From contig NZ_OBEL01000001.1 in NCBI RefSeq assembly GCF_900215605.1, forward strand, positions 2,083,822 through 2,147,821: a stretch of 64,000 nucleotides of DNA. The letters run 5' to 3'. The notes beneath the pieces are model-generated. The model searched no databases. It had not been told where the DNA came from and saw nothing but the letters and a program-made list of their open reading frames with translations. The DNA is from Cohaesibacter gelatinilyticus (GTDB taxonomy: Bacteria; Pseudomonadota; Alphaproteobacteria; Rhizobiales; Cohaesibacteraceae). Of the stretch, positions 23,562-33,859 are shown piece by piece (the stretch's first letter is position 1; every line of letters starts with the position of its first letter). The translations under genes and the position numbers were made by a program.

Positions 23562-23599
23562 CTCAATTTGTCTGAAATATAGTTGGGTTTTGGAGACGC

Positions 23600-24565
23600 T
23601 CAGGCTTCACCATCTTCCAAAAATTCTGGAATGGAGACACCCTCCGCATGACAGCCGATACGCTTGATCTCCCAATGCAGCTCAAGTCCGGTTTGCTTGC
23701 GCACCTTGCCACGCACCATCTCGCCAAGACGCTCGATATCTTCTGCAGTCGCGTCACCAGTATTGATCAGAAAGTTGGTATGTTTGGGCGAAACCTGTGC
23801 TCCACCCAGCTCAAAACCACGAAAACCTGCTTCATCCACTAACTTCCAGGCACTCAGCCCATCCGGATTCTTGAAAGTAGACCCTCCGGTACGTTCCTTG
23901 GTTGGCTGGTTTTCCTCACGATAGGTGGAAACCTCATCCATCTCGGTTTTCAATTCATTCGGGTCTCCTGCCTCACCCTGATAAGTCGCTTGGGTGAAGA
24001 TGAAATCAGCTGGCACACCACAAGAACGGTATTCATGTTTCAGATCTTCCGGTGTCAGAATATGGACATTTCCTTGACGATCCACAGCACGTGCGGATAT
24101 CAGCCGCTCCTTTGTCTCAGCCCCATGAGCGCCAGCATTCATGCGTAACGCACCACCAATGCTGCCAGGAATACCCTTATAGAAAGCAAAACCGGCAATA
24201 CCCTGTTTGGCCATCTGGGTGGCAAAACGCATATCCGGCATCGCGGCACCCACATGCACTTTGTAATTCCCATCAACTTCGATGGCGCTGAAGGATTTAC
24301 CGGACAGACGAATGACCACACCTTCCACGCCACCTTCACGCACCAAAAGGTTCGAGCCAAGGCCAATGACTGTGACAGGGATATCAGCAGGTAAATTCTT
24401 CAGGAAGAAAGCCAGATCCGCTTCATCCGCCGGGTTGAACAGCAACTGTGCAGCCCCACCAACCCGAAACCAGGTATATGGCGCCAGCGAGAAATTGGAC
24501 TGCAGGCGGCCCTTAATTTCAGAGGTCCAGTCACCCAATGTTTCCAGCAAATCAGGGAAAGCCAT
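23600..24565 (-). CDS. murB: UDP-N-acetylenolpyruvoylglucosamine reductase
   Basis: The 321-residue flavoprotein has the FAD-binding TWFRVGGAAQLLF (about 31-43), NLLVREGGVEGVVIRL and NAGAHGAE motifs, and in the C-terminal domain GSTFKNPDG with the catalytic serine, as in type II MurB. It reduces the enolpyruvyl group to lactyl, giving UDP-MurNAc in the cytoplasm. It follows murC by 4 bases and is the last gene before a terminator. Confidence 0.95.
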   Translation of the reverse strand: MAFPDLLETLGDWTSEIKGRLQSNFSLAPYTWFRVGGAAQLLFNPADEADLAFFLKNLPADIPVTVIGLGSNLLVREGGVEGVVIRLSGKSFSAIEVDGNYKVHVGAAMPDMRFATQMAKQGIAGFAFYKGIPGSIGGALRMNAGAHGAETKERLISARAVDRQGNVHILTPEDLKHEYRSCGVPADFIFTQATYQGEAGDPNELKTEMDEVSTYREENQPTKERTGGSTFKNPDGLSAWKLVDEAGFRGFELGGAQVSPKHTNFLINTGDATAEDIERLGEMVRGKVRKQTGLELHWEIKRIGCHAEGVSIPEFLEDGEA

Positions 24566-24569
24566 TCTC

Positions 24570-25979
24570 TTATTCTCCAGCCAGCTTGATCAATTGCTCC
24601 GGCAGTGCATTGGCCCAAGCCGTGATGTTGCCAGCTCCAAGGCAAACAACATAATCACCCGGCTCTGCAATTTCTCGAACACGCCCAGCAAGACCAGCTT
24701 CATCACCCAGCAAAGAGGCATGGCGATGACCATGACCCTTCAGTCCTTCAACCAGACTTTCGGAACTAATGCCTTCAATTGGCTGCTCACCAGCTGCATA
24801 AACATCGGCCACCAGGACATGATCGGCATTGTTGAAGCAGGTACAGAAGTCTTCGAAATGGTCTTCAAGACGGCTGTAACGGTGTGGTTGAACAACAGCA
24901 ATGACCTTACCTTGACTGGCCTGACGTGCAGCATCCAGAACAGCCAGGATCTCAACCGGGTGATGACCGTAATCATCAATCACCTCTATCCCGTTCCAGG
25001 AACCGGTGCGTGTAAAGCGACGCTTCACACCGCCAAAACCCGCCAGACCTTTGCGGATATCATCAGCTGGAATGCCCAACTCATGAGCGACTACAATCGC
25101 AGCTGTCGCATTGGCCACATTGTGCTCGCCCGGCATTGGAAGAGTGAGACCTGTAATCTCTTCTTCTTCACCCGTCTGGCGATTGCGGATCGTAATGGTG
25201 AAGCGGCTGATACCGCCCTCGGAACGCAGATCAGAATAGCGCACATCGGCCTGCGGATTGGCGCCATAGGTCACGATACGACGATCTTCAATCTGACCAA
25301 CCAGAGACTGGACTTCCGGATGATCCAGACACATGGCCGCAAAGCCATAGAAAGGCACATTCTCGACAAAGGAGGCAAAAGCCGCGCGCACGGCTTCAAA
25401 ATCACCATAATGATCCAGATGTTCGGGATCAATATTGGTCACCACAGCCACATCGGCAGGAAGCTTGACGAAGGTTCCATCTGACTCATCAGCCTCGACA
25501 ACCATCCAATCACCATCGCCCATACGAGCATTCGTGCCATAGGCATTGATAATACCGCCATTGATCACGGTTGGATCTTTATGGCCCGCGTCCAACAATG
25601 CGGCAACCAGGGATGTCGTAGTGGTTTTGCCATGTGTACCACCAACTGCGATGGCAGATTTGAAACGCATCAGTTCGGCCAGCATTTCAGCACGACGAAC
25701 AACCGGCAGCAAGCGCGCCCGCGCTTCTTTCAACTCCGGATTATCGGCTTTGATGGCAGAAGAGACAACAACGACTTGGGCACCGTCAATATTCTCAGCC
25801 GCATGACCGATTTTGACCTCGATGCCCTTCTCCCGAAGACGCAATACGTTGGCACTCTCCGACAAATCGCTGCCCTGAACCGTATAGCCCAGGCGAACCA
25901 ACACTTCGGCAATGCCGGACATACCGATGCCACCAATCCCGACAAAATGGACGGGACCTATATTCTGAGGCATTTTCAT
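24570..25979 (-). CDS. murC: UDP-N-acetylmuramate--L-alanine ligase
   Basis: The 469-residue Mur ligase has the N-terminal [14 protein letters not shown] motif (14-27), the ATP-binding GTHGKTT (114-120), and the C-terminal-domain [10 protein letters not shown] motif specific to MurC. It adds L-alanine to UDP-MurNAc as the first residue of the stem peptide. Its start overlaps the murG stop by 4 bases. Confidence 0.96.
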   Translation of the reverse strand: MKMPQNIGPVHFVGIGGIGMSGIAEVLVRLGYTVQGSDLSESANVLRLREKGIEVKIGHAAENIDGAQVVVVSSAIKADNPELKEARARLLPVVRRAEMLAELMRFKSAIAVGGTHGKTTTTSLVAALLDAGHKDPTVINGGIINAYGTNARMGDGDWMVVEADESDGTFVKLPADVAVVTNIDPEHLDHYGDFEAVRAAFASFVENVPFYGFAAMCLDHPEVQSLVGQIEDRRIVTYGANPQADVRYSDLRSEGGISRFTITIRNRQTGEEEEITGLTLPMPGEHNVANATAAIVVAHELGIPADDIRKGLAGFGGVKRRFTRTGSWNGIEVIDDYGHHPVEILAVLDAARQASQGKVIAVVQPHRYSRLEDHFEDFCTCFNNADHVLVADVYAAGEQPIEGISSESLVEGLKGHGHRHASLLGDEAGLAGRVREIAEPGDYVVCLGAGNITAWANALPEQLIKLAGE

Positions 25980-27082
25980 TGGACAACTCCTGTCTCTGAT
26001 ACCAGCCCTTCGACAAGGTCAGCAAGGTGTTCAGCCGCATCGGGCCGCCCTTGCTTACGCGCAGCATCTGCCGCAGCTGTCAGCTTGTCCGGGTTGGAAA
26101 ATAAATCTTCAATCAAATCTGCAATCGGGTTTGGACGAAGACCACGCTGGTCCATGATCCAGGCGCCGCCGGCATTGGAAAGAACTTCCGCATTGGCTTT
26201 CTGGTCCTGATCCAAAGATCCTGGCAAGGGCACAAGGATGGACGGGCGACCTATGGCTGCCAGCTCACTCACCGAAGAAGCACCAGAGCGGCAAATGACC
26301 AGATGGCTATCCGCAATCTTTGCAGGCATGTCGGCAAAGAAAGGTGAGATCTCGGCATCAATCTTCAGCTCTCGATAAGCAACGCGCGCTTTGGGCAAAT
26401 CTTCCTGACGGCATTGCTGAACAAGCTTGATCCGGGATCGCATTGCTTCCGGCAAACGTCCGATCACACCCGGCATATATTCGCTAAAGAAGCGCGCTCC
26501 CTGACTGCCACCAAAAACAGTTAATTTCAACGGACTATCAGCATCCAATGCAGGATAGTCACTGGATGCCGCATCCAGCACAGCTGGACGCACCGGATTG
26601 CCGGTCAAGGTGGTAATCTCCTTGAATGGCTCACCACCCTTTAGAATTGGAAAGCTTGCGGCCAAGACCTTGGCGCTACGTGCCAACAACTTGTTCGCAC
26701 GACCAAGCACCCCATTTTGCTCATGCAAACAAGTCGGAATACCAAGGCTGGCTGCCGCCAACATGGGAGGAACTGTCGGATAGCCACCAAAGCCGACAAG
26801 AGCTGCCGGTTTCAGCTCTTTCAACTGTTTGCGTGCAATGAAGAAACCTTTTGCCAGCGTCAGAGCCGCTTTTGCCATCTTGATAGGGTTCTTGCCGGAC
26901 GGAGTAGCAGAAGGAATGATGCGCACGCTCTGTGCCGGAAAATCGTGACCATAACGCTCAGCCCGGCCATCGGTAGCCAAATGCACCTGCCAACCACGCA
27001 CATCCAATTCATGCGCCAGAGCCTGAGCCGGGAATAGATGCCCCCCGGTACCGCCAGCGGTCAGAACAATTACTTTTTCCAT
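25976..27082 (-). CDS. murG: UDP-GlcNAc:lipid I GlcNAc transferase
   Basis: From the ATG at 27082 (AGGAAAAG upstream) the protein has 368 residues; a frame extending to 27142 is less likely. It has the GT28 glycine loop [15 protein letters not shown] near the N-terminus, [11 protein letters not shown], a second glycine loop [15 protein letters not shown], and [22 protein letters not shown] in the donor-binding domain. It converts lipid I to lipid II at the inner face of the membrane. It lies 73 bases behind ftsW. Confidence 0.96.
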   Translation of the reverse strand: MEKVIVLTAGGTGGHLFPAQALAHELDVRGWQVHLATDGRAERYGHDFPAQSVRIIPSATPSGKNPIKMAKAALTLAKGFFIARKQLKELKPAALVGFGGYPTVPPMLAAASLGIPTCLHEQNGVLGRANKLLARSAKVLAASFPILKGGEPFKEITTLTGNPVRPAVLDAASSDYPALDADSPLKLTVFGGSQGARFFSEYMPGVIGRLPEAMRSRIKLVQQCRQEDLPKARVAYRELKIDAEISPFFADMPAKIADSHLVICRSGASSVSELAAIGRPSILVPLPGSLDQDQKANAEVLSNAGGAWIMDQRGLRPNPIADLIEDLFSNPDKLTAAADAARKQGRPDAAEHLADLVEGLVSETGVVQ

Positions 27083-27155
27083 TCTTTTCCTCGCGAGACG
27101 CAAGGCTCCATTCAAATTTGACCGGATTGATAAAGTACCCAATCCACATTATTCA

Positions 27156-28280
27156 TCAATTGTCGTTGCGCTGCCCAACCTCGGGCCTTCGTCTGGTCAA
27201 TGCCAGCAAAAAACCCATTCCCAAAGCCACAGACAAGAGAGACGAACCGCCATAAGAGATGAAAGGCAGCGTCATACCCTTTGCAGGCATCAATTGCAAA
27301 TTTACGGCAATATTGATCACAGCCTGCAATCCAAACAAGATAGCCAATCCGGCAATTGCAAGGCGCTTGAAAAGATCATGAGAGCGCAAAGCCAGCATCA
27401 ATGAACGCACAACGATGAAAATGTAAGCCCCAACCAGAACAAGACAAACAATGATCCCGAACTCTTCAGCCAGTACCGCGAAAATAAAGTCGGTGTGAGA
27501 ATCCGGCAAAATCCGTTTCACCATACCTTCGCCAGGACCAGTGCCGAGCCATCCGCCCCGTATGATCGAATCCATGGCCTTGTCTACCTGAAAAGTATCA
27601 CCGGTTGCTGGATCCAGAAAACGATTGATACGTCCGTTAACATGCGGAAGAAACATATAGGCCGCCGTTAAACCAACCATACCTAATCCAAGTAATAGAA
27701 AAATCCAGAATAGTGGCATCCCCGCCATGAAGAAAAGGCCAGACCAAACCGCCCCCAGCAAGATTGTCTGACCGATATCTGGCTGTGCCACCAAAAGCGC
27801 GCCAGCGACCATCAGAAGGATAATGGCAAAGAGGTTACCCGGTATCTCGGGTCTGCGATCATTCTCGGCAAACAACCATGCTGCCAGTACAACAAAAGCC
27901 GGTTTAAGAAATTCAGACGGCTGCAATGAGAAACCGGCAATCGAAACCCAACGCTGCGCCCCTTTGGCAGAAAAACCGAAGAGCAACGTCAATACCATTC
28001 CAATAAGCGAACCGACCAGCACCAAAAGAGCCAGTCTGCGAATGGCTCTTGCCTCCAGAAAGGTAATGCCAATCATGATCGCAATTGCTACAGGAATGAA
28101 CATCGCATGACGTTTGACAAAGTGGAAGCTGTCCAGACCAATACGCTCGGCAACAGCCGGGCTGGCTGCCATGGACAATACCAGACCAGCAAACAACATA
28201 AGAACAAGAACCAGCAGCATGGGCCGATCAATTGTCCACCACCATTCCGTCAATCGGTTCTTCGTCGTTCGCCGCATCAT
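27156..28280 (-). CDS. ftsW: SEDS glycan polymerase FtsW
   Basis: The 374-residue protein has about ten hydrophobic segments and the SEDS motifs: GAQRWVSIAGFSLQPSEFLKPAF (around 110-130) and KGMTLPFISYGGSS near the C-terminus. With FtsI it polymerises septal peptidoglycan. It overlaps the murD stop by 4 bases. rodA is the paralogue, but the location between murD and murG fixes the assignment as ftsW. Confidence 0.95.
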   Translation of the reverse strand: MMRRTTKNRLTEWWWTIDRPMLLVLVLMLFAGLVLSMAASPAVAERIGLDSFHFVKRHAMFIPVAIAIMIGITFLEARAIRRLALLVLVGSLIGMVLTLLFGFSAKGAQRWVSIAGFSLQPSEFLKPAFVVLAAWLFAENDRRPEIPGNLFAIILLMVAGALLVAQPDIGQTILLGAVWSGLFFMAGMPLFWIFLLLGLGMVGLTAAYMFLPHVNGRINRFLDPATGDTFQVDKAMDSIIRGGWLGTGPGEGMVKRILPDSHTDFIFAVLAEEFGIIVCLVLVGAYIFIVVRSLMLALRSHDLFKRLAIAGLAILFGLQAVINIAVNLQLMPAKGMTLPFISYGGSSLLSVALGMGFLLALTRRRPEVGQRNDN

Positions 28281-29707
28281 GCCATTCCTTGGCTTTGGGT
28301 CTCACTTTCATCATTCAGATAGGCCGAAACCTTCGCTCTGAACGCGTCGCCTCTGGCCATGAAATTCGGATATTGATCAAAGGATGCACATGCTGGTGAA
28401 AGTAGAATGACTTCCTCCATGCTCTCACCATCAGCCCTCGCAACCTCACCATCTGCGATGGCTGCATCAAGCGCCCGATCCAATGTTCCGCAATCCTTGA
28501 ACGGCACCCCATGCTGGTTCAAGGTTTCAGCAAAATCCGCACCCGCTTCGCCAATCAGATAAGCACAGTCAATCCGATCAAAATGATCAACGAGCCCATC
28601 AATTCCACCTTCTTTGGCAAGGCCACCAGCAATCCAGCGCACTTTTGGAAACGCCCCAAGCGCTCGGGCAGCAGCATCAGCATTGGTACCTTTGGAATCA
28701 TTGATGAAGAGAAAGCCCTTACCGTGACCAACCTCTTCCATGCGGTGTTCCAGTCCACCGAAACTGGTCAGACCTTTGGCAATCTGCGATGGGGTAAGAT
28801 TGAAGGTCTGGGCAATGGCCACAGCCGCTGCTGCATTCTGAGCATTATGGCTCCCGCGCAAGGCACGTGCCTGATCCAGATTAAACAAAAACCCATCACT
28901 TTTGCTCTGCAGGAAACCATCCGGAGCACGCACTCCTGCGCGATCATTGGCAAAGCCTGAAATGGCCACGACATCATTGCCTTTGACACGCAAATTGGAC
29001 GCAATATTTGCACTATAGCGATCATCAACTCCGATAATGGCATTCTTTGATTGAGCTACCAGGCGTGCCTTGATCTGCGCGTAATTCTGAATAGTGCCAT
29101 GACGATCCAGATGATCTGCAGAGAGATTGAGCAGCAAGCCTACCGATGGATTCAGGTTTGGGGCCAAGTCGATCTGATAAGAGGAAACTTCAATCACATA
29201 TACACGCTCAGCATCACCCTGCCCGTCAAAGGGTTCAAGCTCCAGAATAGGCGTACCGATATTGCCACCCATCTGAACGTCAAAACCAGCCTGCTTCAAA
29301 ATATGAGAGATCAGCGCGGTGGTGGTGGATTTACCATTGGTTCCGGTAATTGCCACAAAGGGACAGGACGGAGACTGCTTGTTCCGCTCCCTGACAAATA
29401 ATTCAATATCGCCAATAATTTCAACACCGGCATCCTGCGCCAACCTCACGCTCCAATGTGGTTCAGGATGGGTAAGAGGCACGCCGGGAGACAGAACAAG
29501 CGCATCAATGCTACGCCAGTCCGCTTCACGCAAATCAAGAATGGTGACGCCGGGAATTTTGGCCGCGACAGCGCAGCGTTCTTCACTATCGTCAAACGCA
29601 AGAATATGCGCACCGCCAGCACTTAACGCATTCAGGCAGGATAGCCCACTACCCCCCAAACCGAATACGGCCACGGATCTGCCTTTGAAGGAAGTGAGCG
29701 CGATCAT
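28277..29707 (-). CDS. murD: UDP-MurNAc-L-alanine--D-glutamate ligase
   Basis: The 476-residue Mur ligase has the N-terminal FGLGGSGLSCLNAL motif (15-28), the ATP-binding TGTNGKST (121-128), and NDSKGTNADAAARAL (about 340) typical of MurD. It adds D-glutamate to the stem peptide. It is 80 bases downstream of mraY. Confidence 0.95.
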   Translation of the reverse strand: MIALTSFKGRSVAVFGLGGSGLSCLNALSAGGAHILAFDDSEERCAVAAKIPGVTILDLREADWRSIDALVLSPGVPLTHPEPHWSVRLAQDAGVEIIGDIELFVRERNKQSPSCPFVAITGTNGKSTTTALISHILKQAGFDVQMGGNIGTPILELEPFDGQGDAERVYVIEVSSYQIDLAPNLNPSVGLLLNLSADHLDRHGTIQNYAQIKARLVAQSKNAIIGVDDRYSANIASNLRVKGNDVVAISGFANDRAGVRAPDGFLQSKSDGFLFNLDQARALRGSHNAQNAAAAVAIAQTFNLTPSQIAKGLTSFGGLEHRMEEVGHGKGFLFINDSKGTNADAAARALGAFPKVRWIAGGLAKEGGIDGLVDHFDRIDCAYLIGEAGADFAETLNQHGVPFKDCGTLDRALDAAIADGEVARADGESMEEVILLSPACASFDQYPNFMARGDAFRAKVSAYLNDESETQSQGMA

Positions 29708-29787
29708 GCCTTGCCTCTAACTTGTCGTTGACGATGGCTCAGAGCCACTGCCACAAAATATGTCTGACCAAATACCGTTGGCCAATT

Positions 29788-30873
29788 TTAACGCAGTTTC
29801 AGGGTACTCAGTCCGATCAGAGCCAGCACCACCGCAATGATCCAGAAACGGATCACAACTTGTGGCTCTGTCCAACCTTTATGCTCAAAATGATGATGGA
29901 TTGGCGCCATACGAAACACACGACGACCGGTCAACTTAAAGGAAGCCACCTGAATGATCACAGAGACCGCTTCCAAAACAAACAAACCGCCAACGATAGC
30001 CAAAACCAGCTCATGCTTGGTTGCAACAGAAATAGAGCCCAACATGCCACCCAATGCGAGCGATCCGGTGTCGCCCATGAAGATTGCCGCTGGTGGTGCA
30101 TTAAACCAGAGAAAACCAAGACCAGCCCCAACCATTGCACCACATAGAACAAGCAACTCACCAGTCCCCGGCACATAATGGATTTGCAGATAATCGGCAA
30201 AAATCTCGTTACCAGAAAGATAAGCGATCACGCCAAACGTGGCCGTCGCAATCATCACGGGCACAATGGCCAAACCATCAAGACCATCAGTCAGGTTCAC
30301 CGCATTGCCTGCACCCACGATCACAAACAGACCGAACGGCACAAAGAACCAGCCGAGGTCAAGCAAAACATCCTTGAAGAAAGGGAAAGTCACGGAAGTG
30401 GAAAAAGCACTTTCACCCAGCTGGGCAACTGCAAAACAGGCCATACCAGCAATCAAGGCCTCAATAGACAAGCGCATCTTGCCAGAAAAGCCTTTATGAT
30501 CCGAGCGGGAGACCTTCAGGAAGTCATCATAAAAACCGATCAAGCCAAAGCCAACCGTTACAAACAGCACGATCCAGACATATGGATTGGTTAGATCTGC
30601 CCACAGCAAAGTTGCCATACAAAGGCCGGAAAGGATCATCAAGCCACCCATCGTTGGGGTGCCTTTTTTGGTCACCAGATGGCTTTGCGGCCCATCCTCA
30701 CGGATAGGTTGGCCTTTACCCTGACGGTTCCGCAGGGAGCGGATAATCATTGGCCCAAACAGGAAAACAAACAACAGAGCCGTAATGATGGCTCCGGCTG
30801 TTCGAAAGGTCAAATAGCGAAAAACGTTCAACCCGGAAATAAAGTCCGAAAATTCAACGAGATACATCAGCAT
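29788..30873 (-). CDS. mraY: phospho-MurNAc-pentapeptide transferase
   Basis: The 361-residue integral membrane enzyme has about ten transmembrane segments and the MraY signatures [12 protein letters not shown] (about 69-80), GFYDDFLKV with the catalytic aspartates (about 118), [10 protein letters not shown] (about 193) and the C-terminal PIHHHFE loop (about 325). It transfers phospho-MurNAc-pentapeptide to undecaprenyl phosphate, making lipid I. Confidence 0.96.
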   Translation of the reverse strand: MLMYLVEFSDFISGLNVFRYLTFRTAGAIITALLFVFLFGPMIIRSLRNRQGKGQPIREDGPQSHLVTKKGTPTMGGLMILSGLCMATLLWADLTNPYVWIVLFVTVGFGLIGFYDDFLKVSRSDHKGFSGKMRLSIEALIAGMACFAVAQLGESAFSTSVTFPFFKDVLLDLGWFFVPFGLFVIVGAGNAVNLTDGLDGLAIVPVMIATATFGVIAYLSGNEIFADYLQIHYVPGTGELLVLCGAMVGAGLGFLWFNAPPAAIFMGDTGSLALGGMLGSISVATKHELVLAIVGGLFVLEAVSVIIQVASFKLTGRRVFRMAPIHHHFEHKGWTEPQVVIRFWIIAVVLALIGLSTLKLR

Positions 30874-30909
30874 CTTTAAATGGCCTTTCCCTGCCGCGAC
30901 TCAACTCTT

Positions 30910-32319
30910 CTAATTCTTATAGCTTTCCAGCAAACTGGCAACAATGACACCCATACGAGAGCCCAACGACCCTTTGACCATCACCATGTCACCCTCTTGC
31001 AAGTCTTCCTTCAAAGGAGCAATCAGATCTTGTGAGCGCTCTCCATAGCCCGCCTGCATATCCTTGGGCAAGCACTCCCATAAATGATGCATCATTGGCC
31101 CGCACAAATAGACTTTGTCCAGACCAGCATCGACAAGCATTTCTTTCAAACTCATATGAAGCGCAGCAGCGTCGCTGCCCAACTCCAGCATGTCACCGAG
31201 AACAGCGATACGACGACCACTACCTTTGCCAGATCCCAACCCCAGTGTTTCCAGTGCTGCGGAAACAGAACTTGGGTTGGCATTATAGCTTTCATCAATC
31301 AACAAGGCAGTTCCCTTGCCGATCGACAATTCATGCCGCTCGCCCCGCCCTTTGGTTGCTCCATGGCTTGCCAAAACAGCAATGGCAGCGGGCACATTAG
31401 CACCTGCCAGATGAACCACAGCTAAAACCGCCAGCGAATTTTGTGCCAAATGGGCTCCTGGAGCTGCCAAATGCACCCGATATTGCTCGCCAAACAGGGA
31501 AATGGATAAGTCTGAGCCATCTGCTCGCAAATCTGCTTTCAAGAGCTTGGCATCAAACTCGGCATCAGAGCCAAAGCGATGGATATTCTCTATTCCACAA
31601 GACGCCGCTTGCTTGGCCAGATAATCGCCAAATTCATTGTCGCCATTCACAAGTGCAGAACCACCCGATACCACACCTTCAAAAATCTCAGCTTTGGCAA
31701 CAGCAATTTCATCAATGCTATTGAAGTTACCAATATGAGCCGCAACCACAGTAGTGACAATGGCAATGTCGGGCCGTACCATATCGATCAAGGTCCTGAT
31801 CTCACCACTATGGTTCATACCAACTTCAAAAATACCGAAATCACTATCCGCGTGCATTCGTGCCAGCGTCAGCGGCACCCCCCAATGATTGTTAAAGGAC
31901 GCGACGGCTGCATGCACTTTACCGGACGGCTCTAGCGCTTTGCGCAAAGCATCTTTCGTACTGGTCTTACCGACACTGCCAGTCACAGCGATGATCTTGC
32001 CTTTGGTTCGCTTACGGGCGGCACGCCCCAAACGTTCAAGTGCTTTTAAAACATCATCAACAAAAACAACACGTTCCGAGAGGTTCGAAAAGTCGGATTT
32101 TTGTGCCTCTTCCAGCACCACCACAGCAGCTCCGGCCTCAAGAGCAGAATATGCAAAGGCATGTCCATCAAAGCGATCACCTTTGATCGCAAAAAAAGCA
32201 TCTCCTTTGCCTATCGAACGACTATCAATGGAAACCCCATCGACGTTGCCGATCTCGCCGGGTTGAGAGATAGGCTCTACGGCATCCGAGAAATCTGAAG
32301 CGGTCCAGAGATGGTTCAT
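30910..32319 (-). CDS. murF: UDP-MurNAc-tripeptide--D-Ala-D-Ala ligase
   Basis: The 469-residue Mur ligase has the ATP-binding GSVGKTS (114-120), FNNHWGVPLTLARM (about 142), and the LLIDESYNANPSS motif (about 340) characteristic of MurF. It adds D-Ala-D-Ala, supplied by ddl, to complete the pentapeptide. Its start overlaps the murE stop by 4 bases. Confidence 0.96.
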   Translation of the reverse strand: MNHLWTASDFSDAVEPISQPGEIGNVDGVSIDSRSIGKGDAFFAIKGDRFDGHAFAYSALEAGAAVVVLEEAQKSDFSNLSERVVFVDDVLKALERLGRAARKRTKGKIIAVTGSVGKTSTKDALRKALEPSGKVHAAVASFNNHWGVPLTLARMHADSDFGIFEVGMNHSGEIRTLIDMVRPDIAIVTTVVAAHIGNFNSIDEIAVAKAEIFEGVVSGGSALVNGDNEFGDYLAKQAASCGIENIHRFGSDAEFDAKLLKADLRADGSDLSISLFGEQYRVHLAAPGAHLAQNSLAVLAVVHLAGANVPAAIAVLASHGATKGRGERHELSIGKGTALLIDESYNANPSSVSAALETLGLGSGKGSGRRIAVLGDMLELGSDAAALHMSLKEMLVDAGLDKVYLCGPMMHHLWECLPKDMQAGYGERSQDLIAPLKEDLQEGDMVMVKGSLGSRMGVIVASLLESYKN

Positions 32320-33812
32320 GATGCAGCTCCTTCATTATGTTCTTTGAGAACTTGCTGCACTGCCTCGTGATCTGAGAAAGGCAAAACCTCACCTTTCACG
32401 GTCTGACCCTGCTCATGTCCTTTACCTGCCACTAGCAAGATATCGCCCGCTTGCAACATGGACACGCCCTTGGCAATGGCATCATATCGTCCAGCAACTT
32501 CACAGCCAGTCTCGACTGTTTCCATTACCGCCTTGCGGATAAGGGCCGGGTCTTCCGAACGAGGATTGTCATCGGTGACGATGGCAAAATCAGCATAATC
32601 ATTTGCAGCTTTGCCCATCATGGGACGCTTGCCGGGGTCACGATCTCCTCCAGCACCAATGACCACAATCAACCGTTCTTTGGTGAATGGGCGCAAAGCC
32701 TTCAAAGCAGTCTCCAGAGAGTCTGGAGTATGGGAATAGTCAACATAGATCGGTGCGCCCTGCCCGGTTCTACCAACCAGCTCCATACGACCACAAGCTC
32801 CTTTGAGCTGAGACAGAGCATTCAGTATTTCTCCAACTGACAGACCCGAAGCGTAGGCCATCAATCCAGCCACCAGAGCATTCGAAGCCTGGAAGGTTCC
32901 AACCAGAGGGATATGCGCTTCAACGTTTCCCCAAACACCAGTCAGCAAAACAATCTGTTTCTCACCATCAAAGGAAATCGATTTGATACGCAGATCAGCA
33001 CTTGTCGTTTCACCCAGGGTGAGGCAGGTCAAGCCACGCGCTTTGGCAGCATCCAGAAAGTAGGAGCTATGATCATCATCAAGATTGATGACAGCCGTAC
33101 CGTCTTTTCTTACCAAACGCGTAAAGAGTTGCAACTTTGCATCGCGGTAGGCCTCGAACGTTTTATGATAGTCCAGATGGTCCCGGGTCAGGTTGGTATA
33201 GGCCCCGACATCGACCTTCAATCCATCAAGGCGTTTTTGCTCGAGCCCATGACTGGAGGCTTCCAACGCCAGATGGGTTACGCCCTGCTCTTCCTCCAGC
33301 CTCTGTACACTTTGCAGCAAACCAACAGGATCCGGCGTTGTCAATCCTCCATAGCTGGCGCCATTGGGCCCTTCAACGCCAATAGTGCCAATATTGGCAG
33401 CACGCTTACCAGCACTTGCCCAAATTTGACGCAAGAAAGAGGCAATTGAGGTCTTCCCATTCGTACCAGTGACAGCCGCGATCTTTTCATAGGATATGGG
33501 ATAGAATGCGCCTGCAAGCGTAGCCAATGCTCCGTGCACATCCGCGCAACAGAAAATTGGAAATTCTGCAGGGACACCTTCTGCAGGGATGTCAGAAGCA
33601 TCAGAGATGATAGCGGCAAGAGCACCTTTTTCGATCACTTGTTCGAGAAACCGCGCTCCATCGACCTGACTACCAGGAACACCAATAAACAGAAAATCAG
33701 TTTCTATTTTTCGGCTATCCGCATTCAGCCCCGCGACCTTTTGGTCCAAACATGCCTTGTCTCCTTGTTTTTGGATCAAAGGCAAGGATGCAAAAAGGTC
33801 TCGCAACAACAT
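32316..33812 (-). CDS. murE: UDP-MurNAc-L-Ala-D-Glu--meso-diaminopimelate ligase
   Basis: The 498-residue Mur ligase has the ATP-binding TGTNGKTS (115-122), EASSHGLEQKRL (about 187) and the DDNPRSEDP motif (about 412), where DNPR marks specificity for meso-diaminopimelate instead of lysine. The wall is therefore predicted to be of the DAP type, as in other Gram-negative bacteria. It lies 47 bases behind ftsI. Confidence 0.96.
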   Translation of the reverse strand: MLLRDLFASLPLIQKQGDKACLDQKVAGLNADSRKIETDFLFIGVPGSQVDGARFLEQVIEKGALAAIISDASDIPAEGVPAEFPIFCCADVHGALATLAGAFYPISYEKIAAVTGTNGKTSIASFLRQIWASAGKRAANIGTIGVEGPNGASYGGLTTPDPVGLLQSVQRLEEEQGVTHLALEASSHGLEQKRLDGLKVDVGAYTNLTRDHLDYHKTFEAYRDAKLQLFTRLVRKDGTAVINLDDDHSSYFLDAAKARGLTCLTLGETTSADLRIKSISFDGEKQIVLLTGVWGNVEAHIPLVGTFQASNALVAGLMAYASGLSVGEILNALSQLKGACGRMELVGRTGQGAPIYVDYSHTPDSLETALKALRPFTKERLIVVIGAGGDRDPGKRPMMGKAANDYADFAIVTDDNPRSEDPALIRKAVMETVETGCEVAGRYDAIAKGVSMLQAGDILLVAGKGHEQGQTVKGEVLPFSDHEAVQQVLKEHNEGAAS

Positions 33813-33859
33813 AAAAGCAGGCTCCCGAACGCCATTCAGCTCATGAATATCTCACAGCT

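Noticed and set aside
24282-25484. 400-codon plus-strand frame across murB and murC
   Set aside because: Antisense to conserved Mur enzymes, no ribosome binding site and no domain features.
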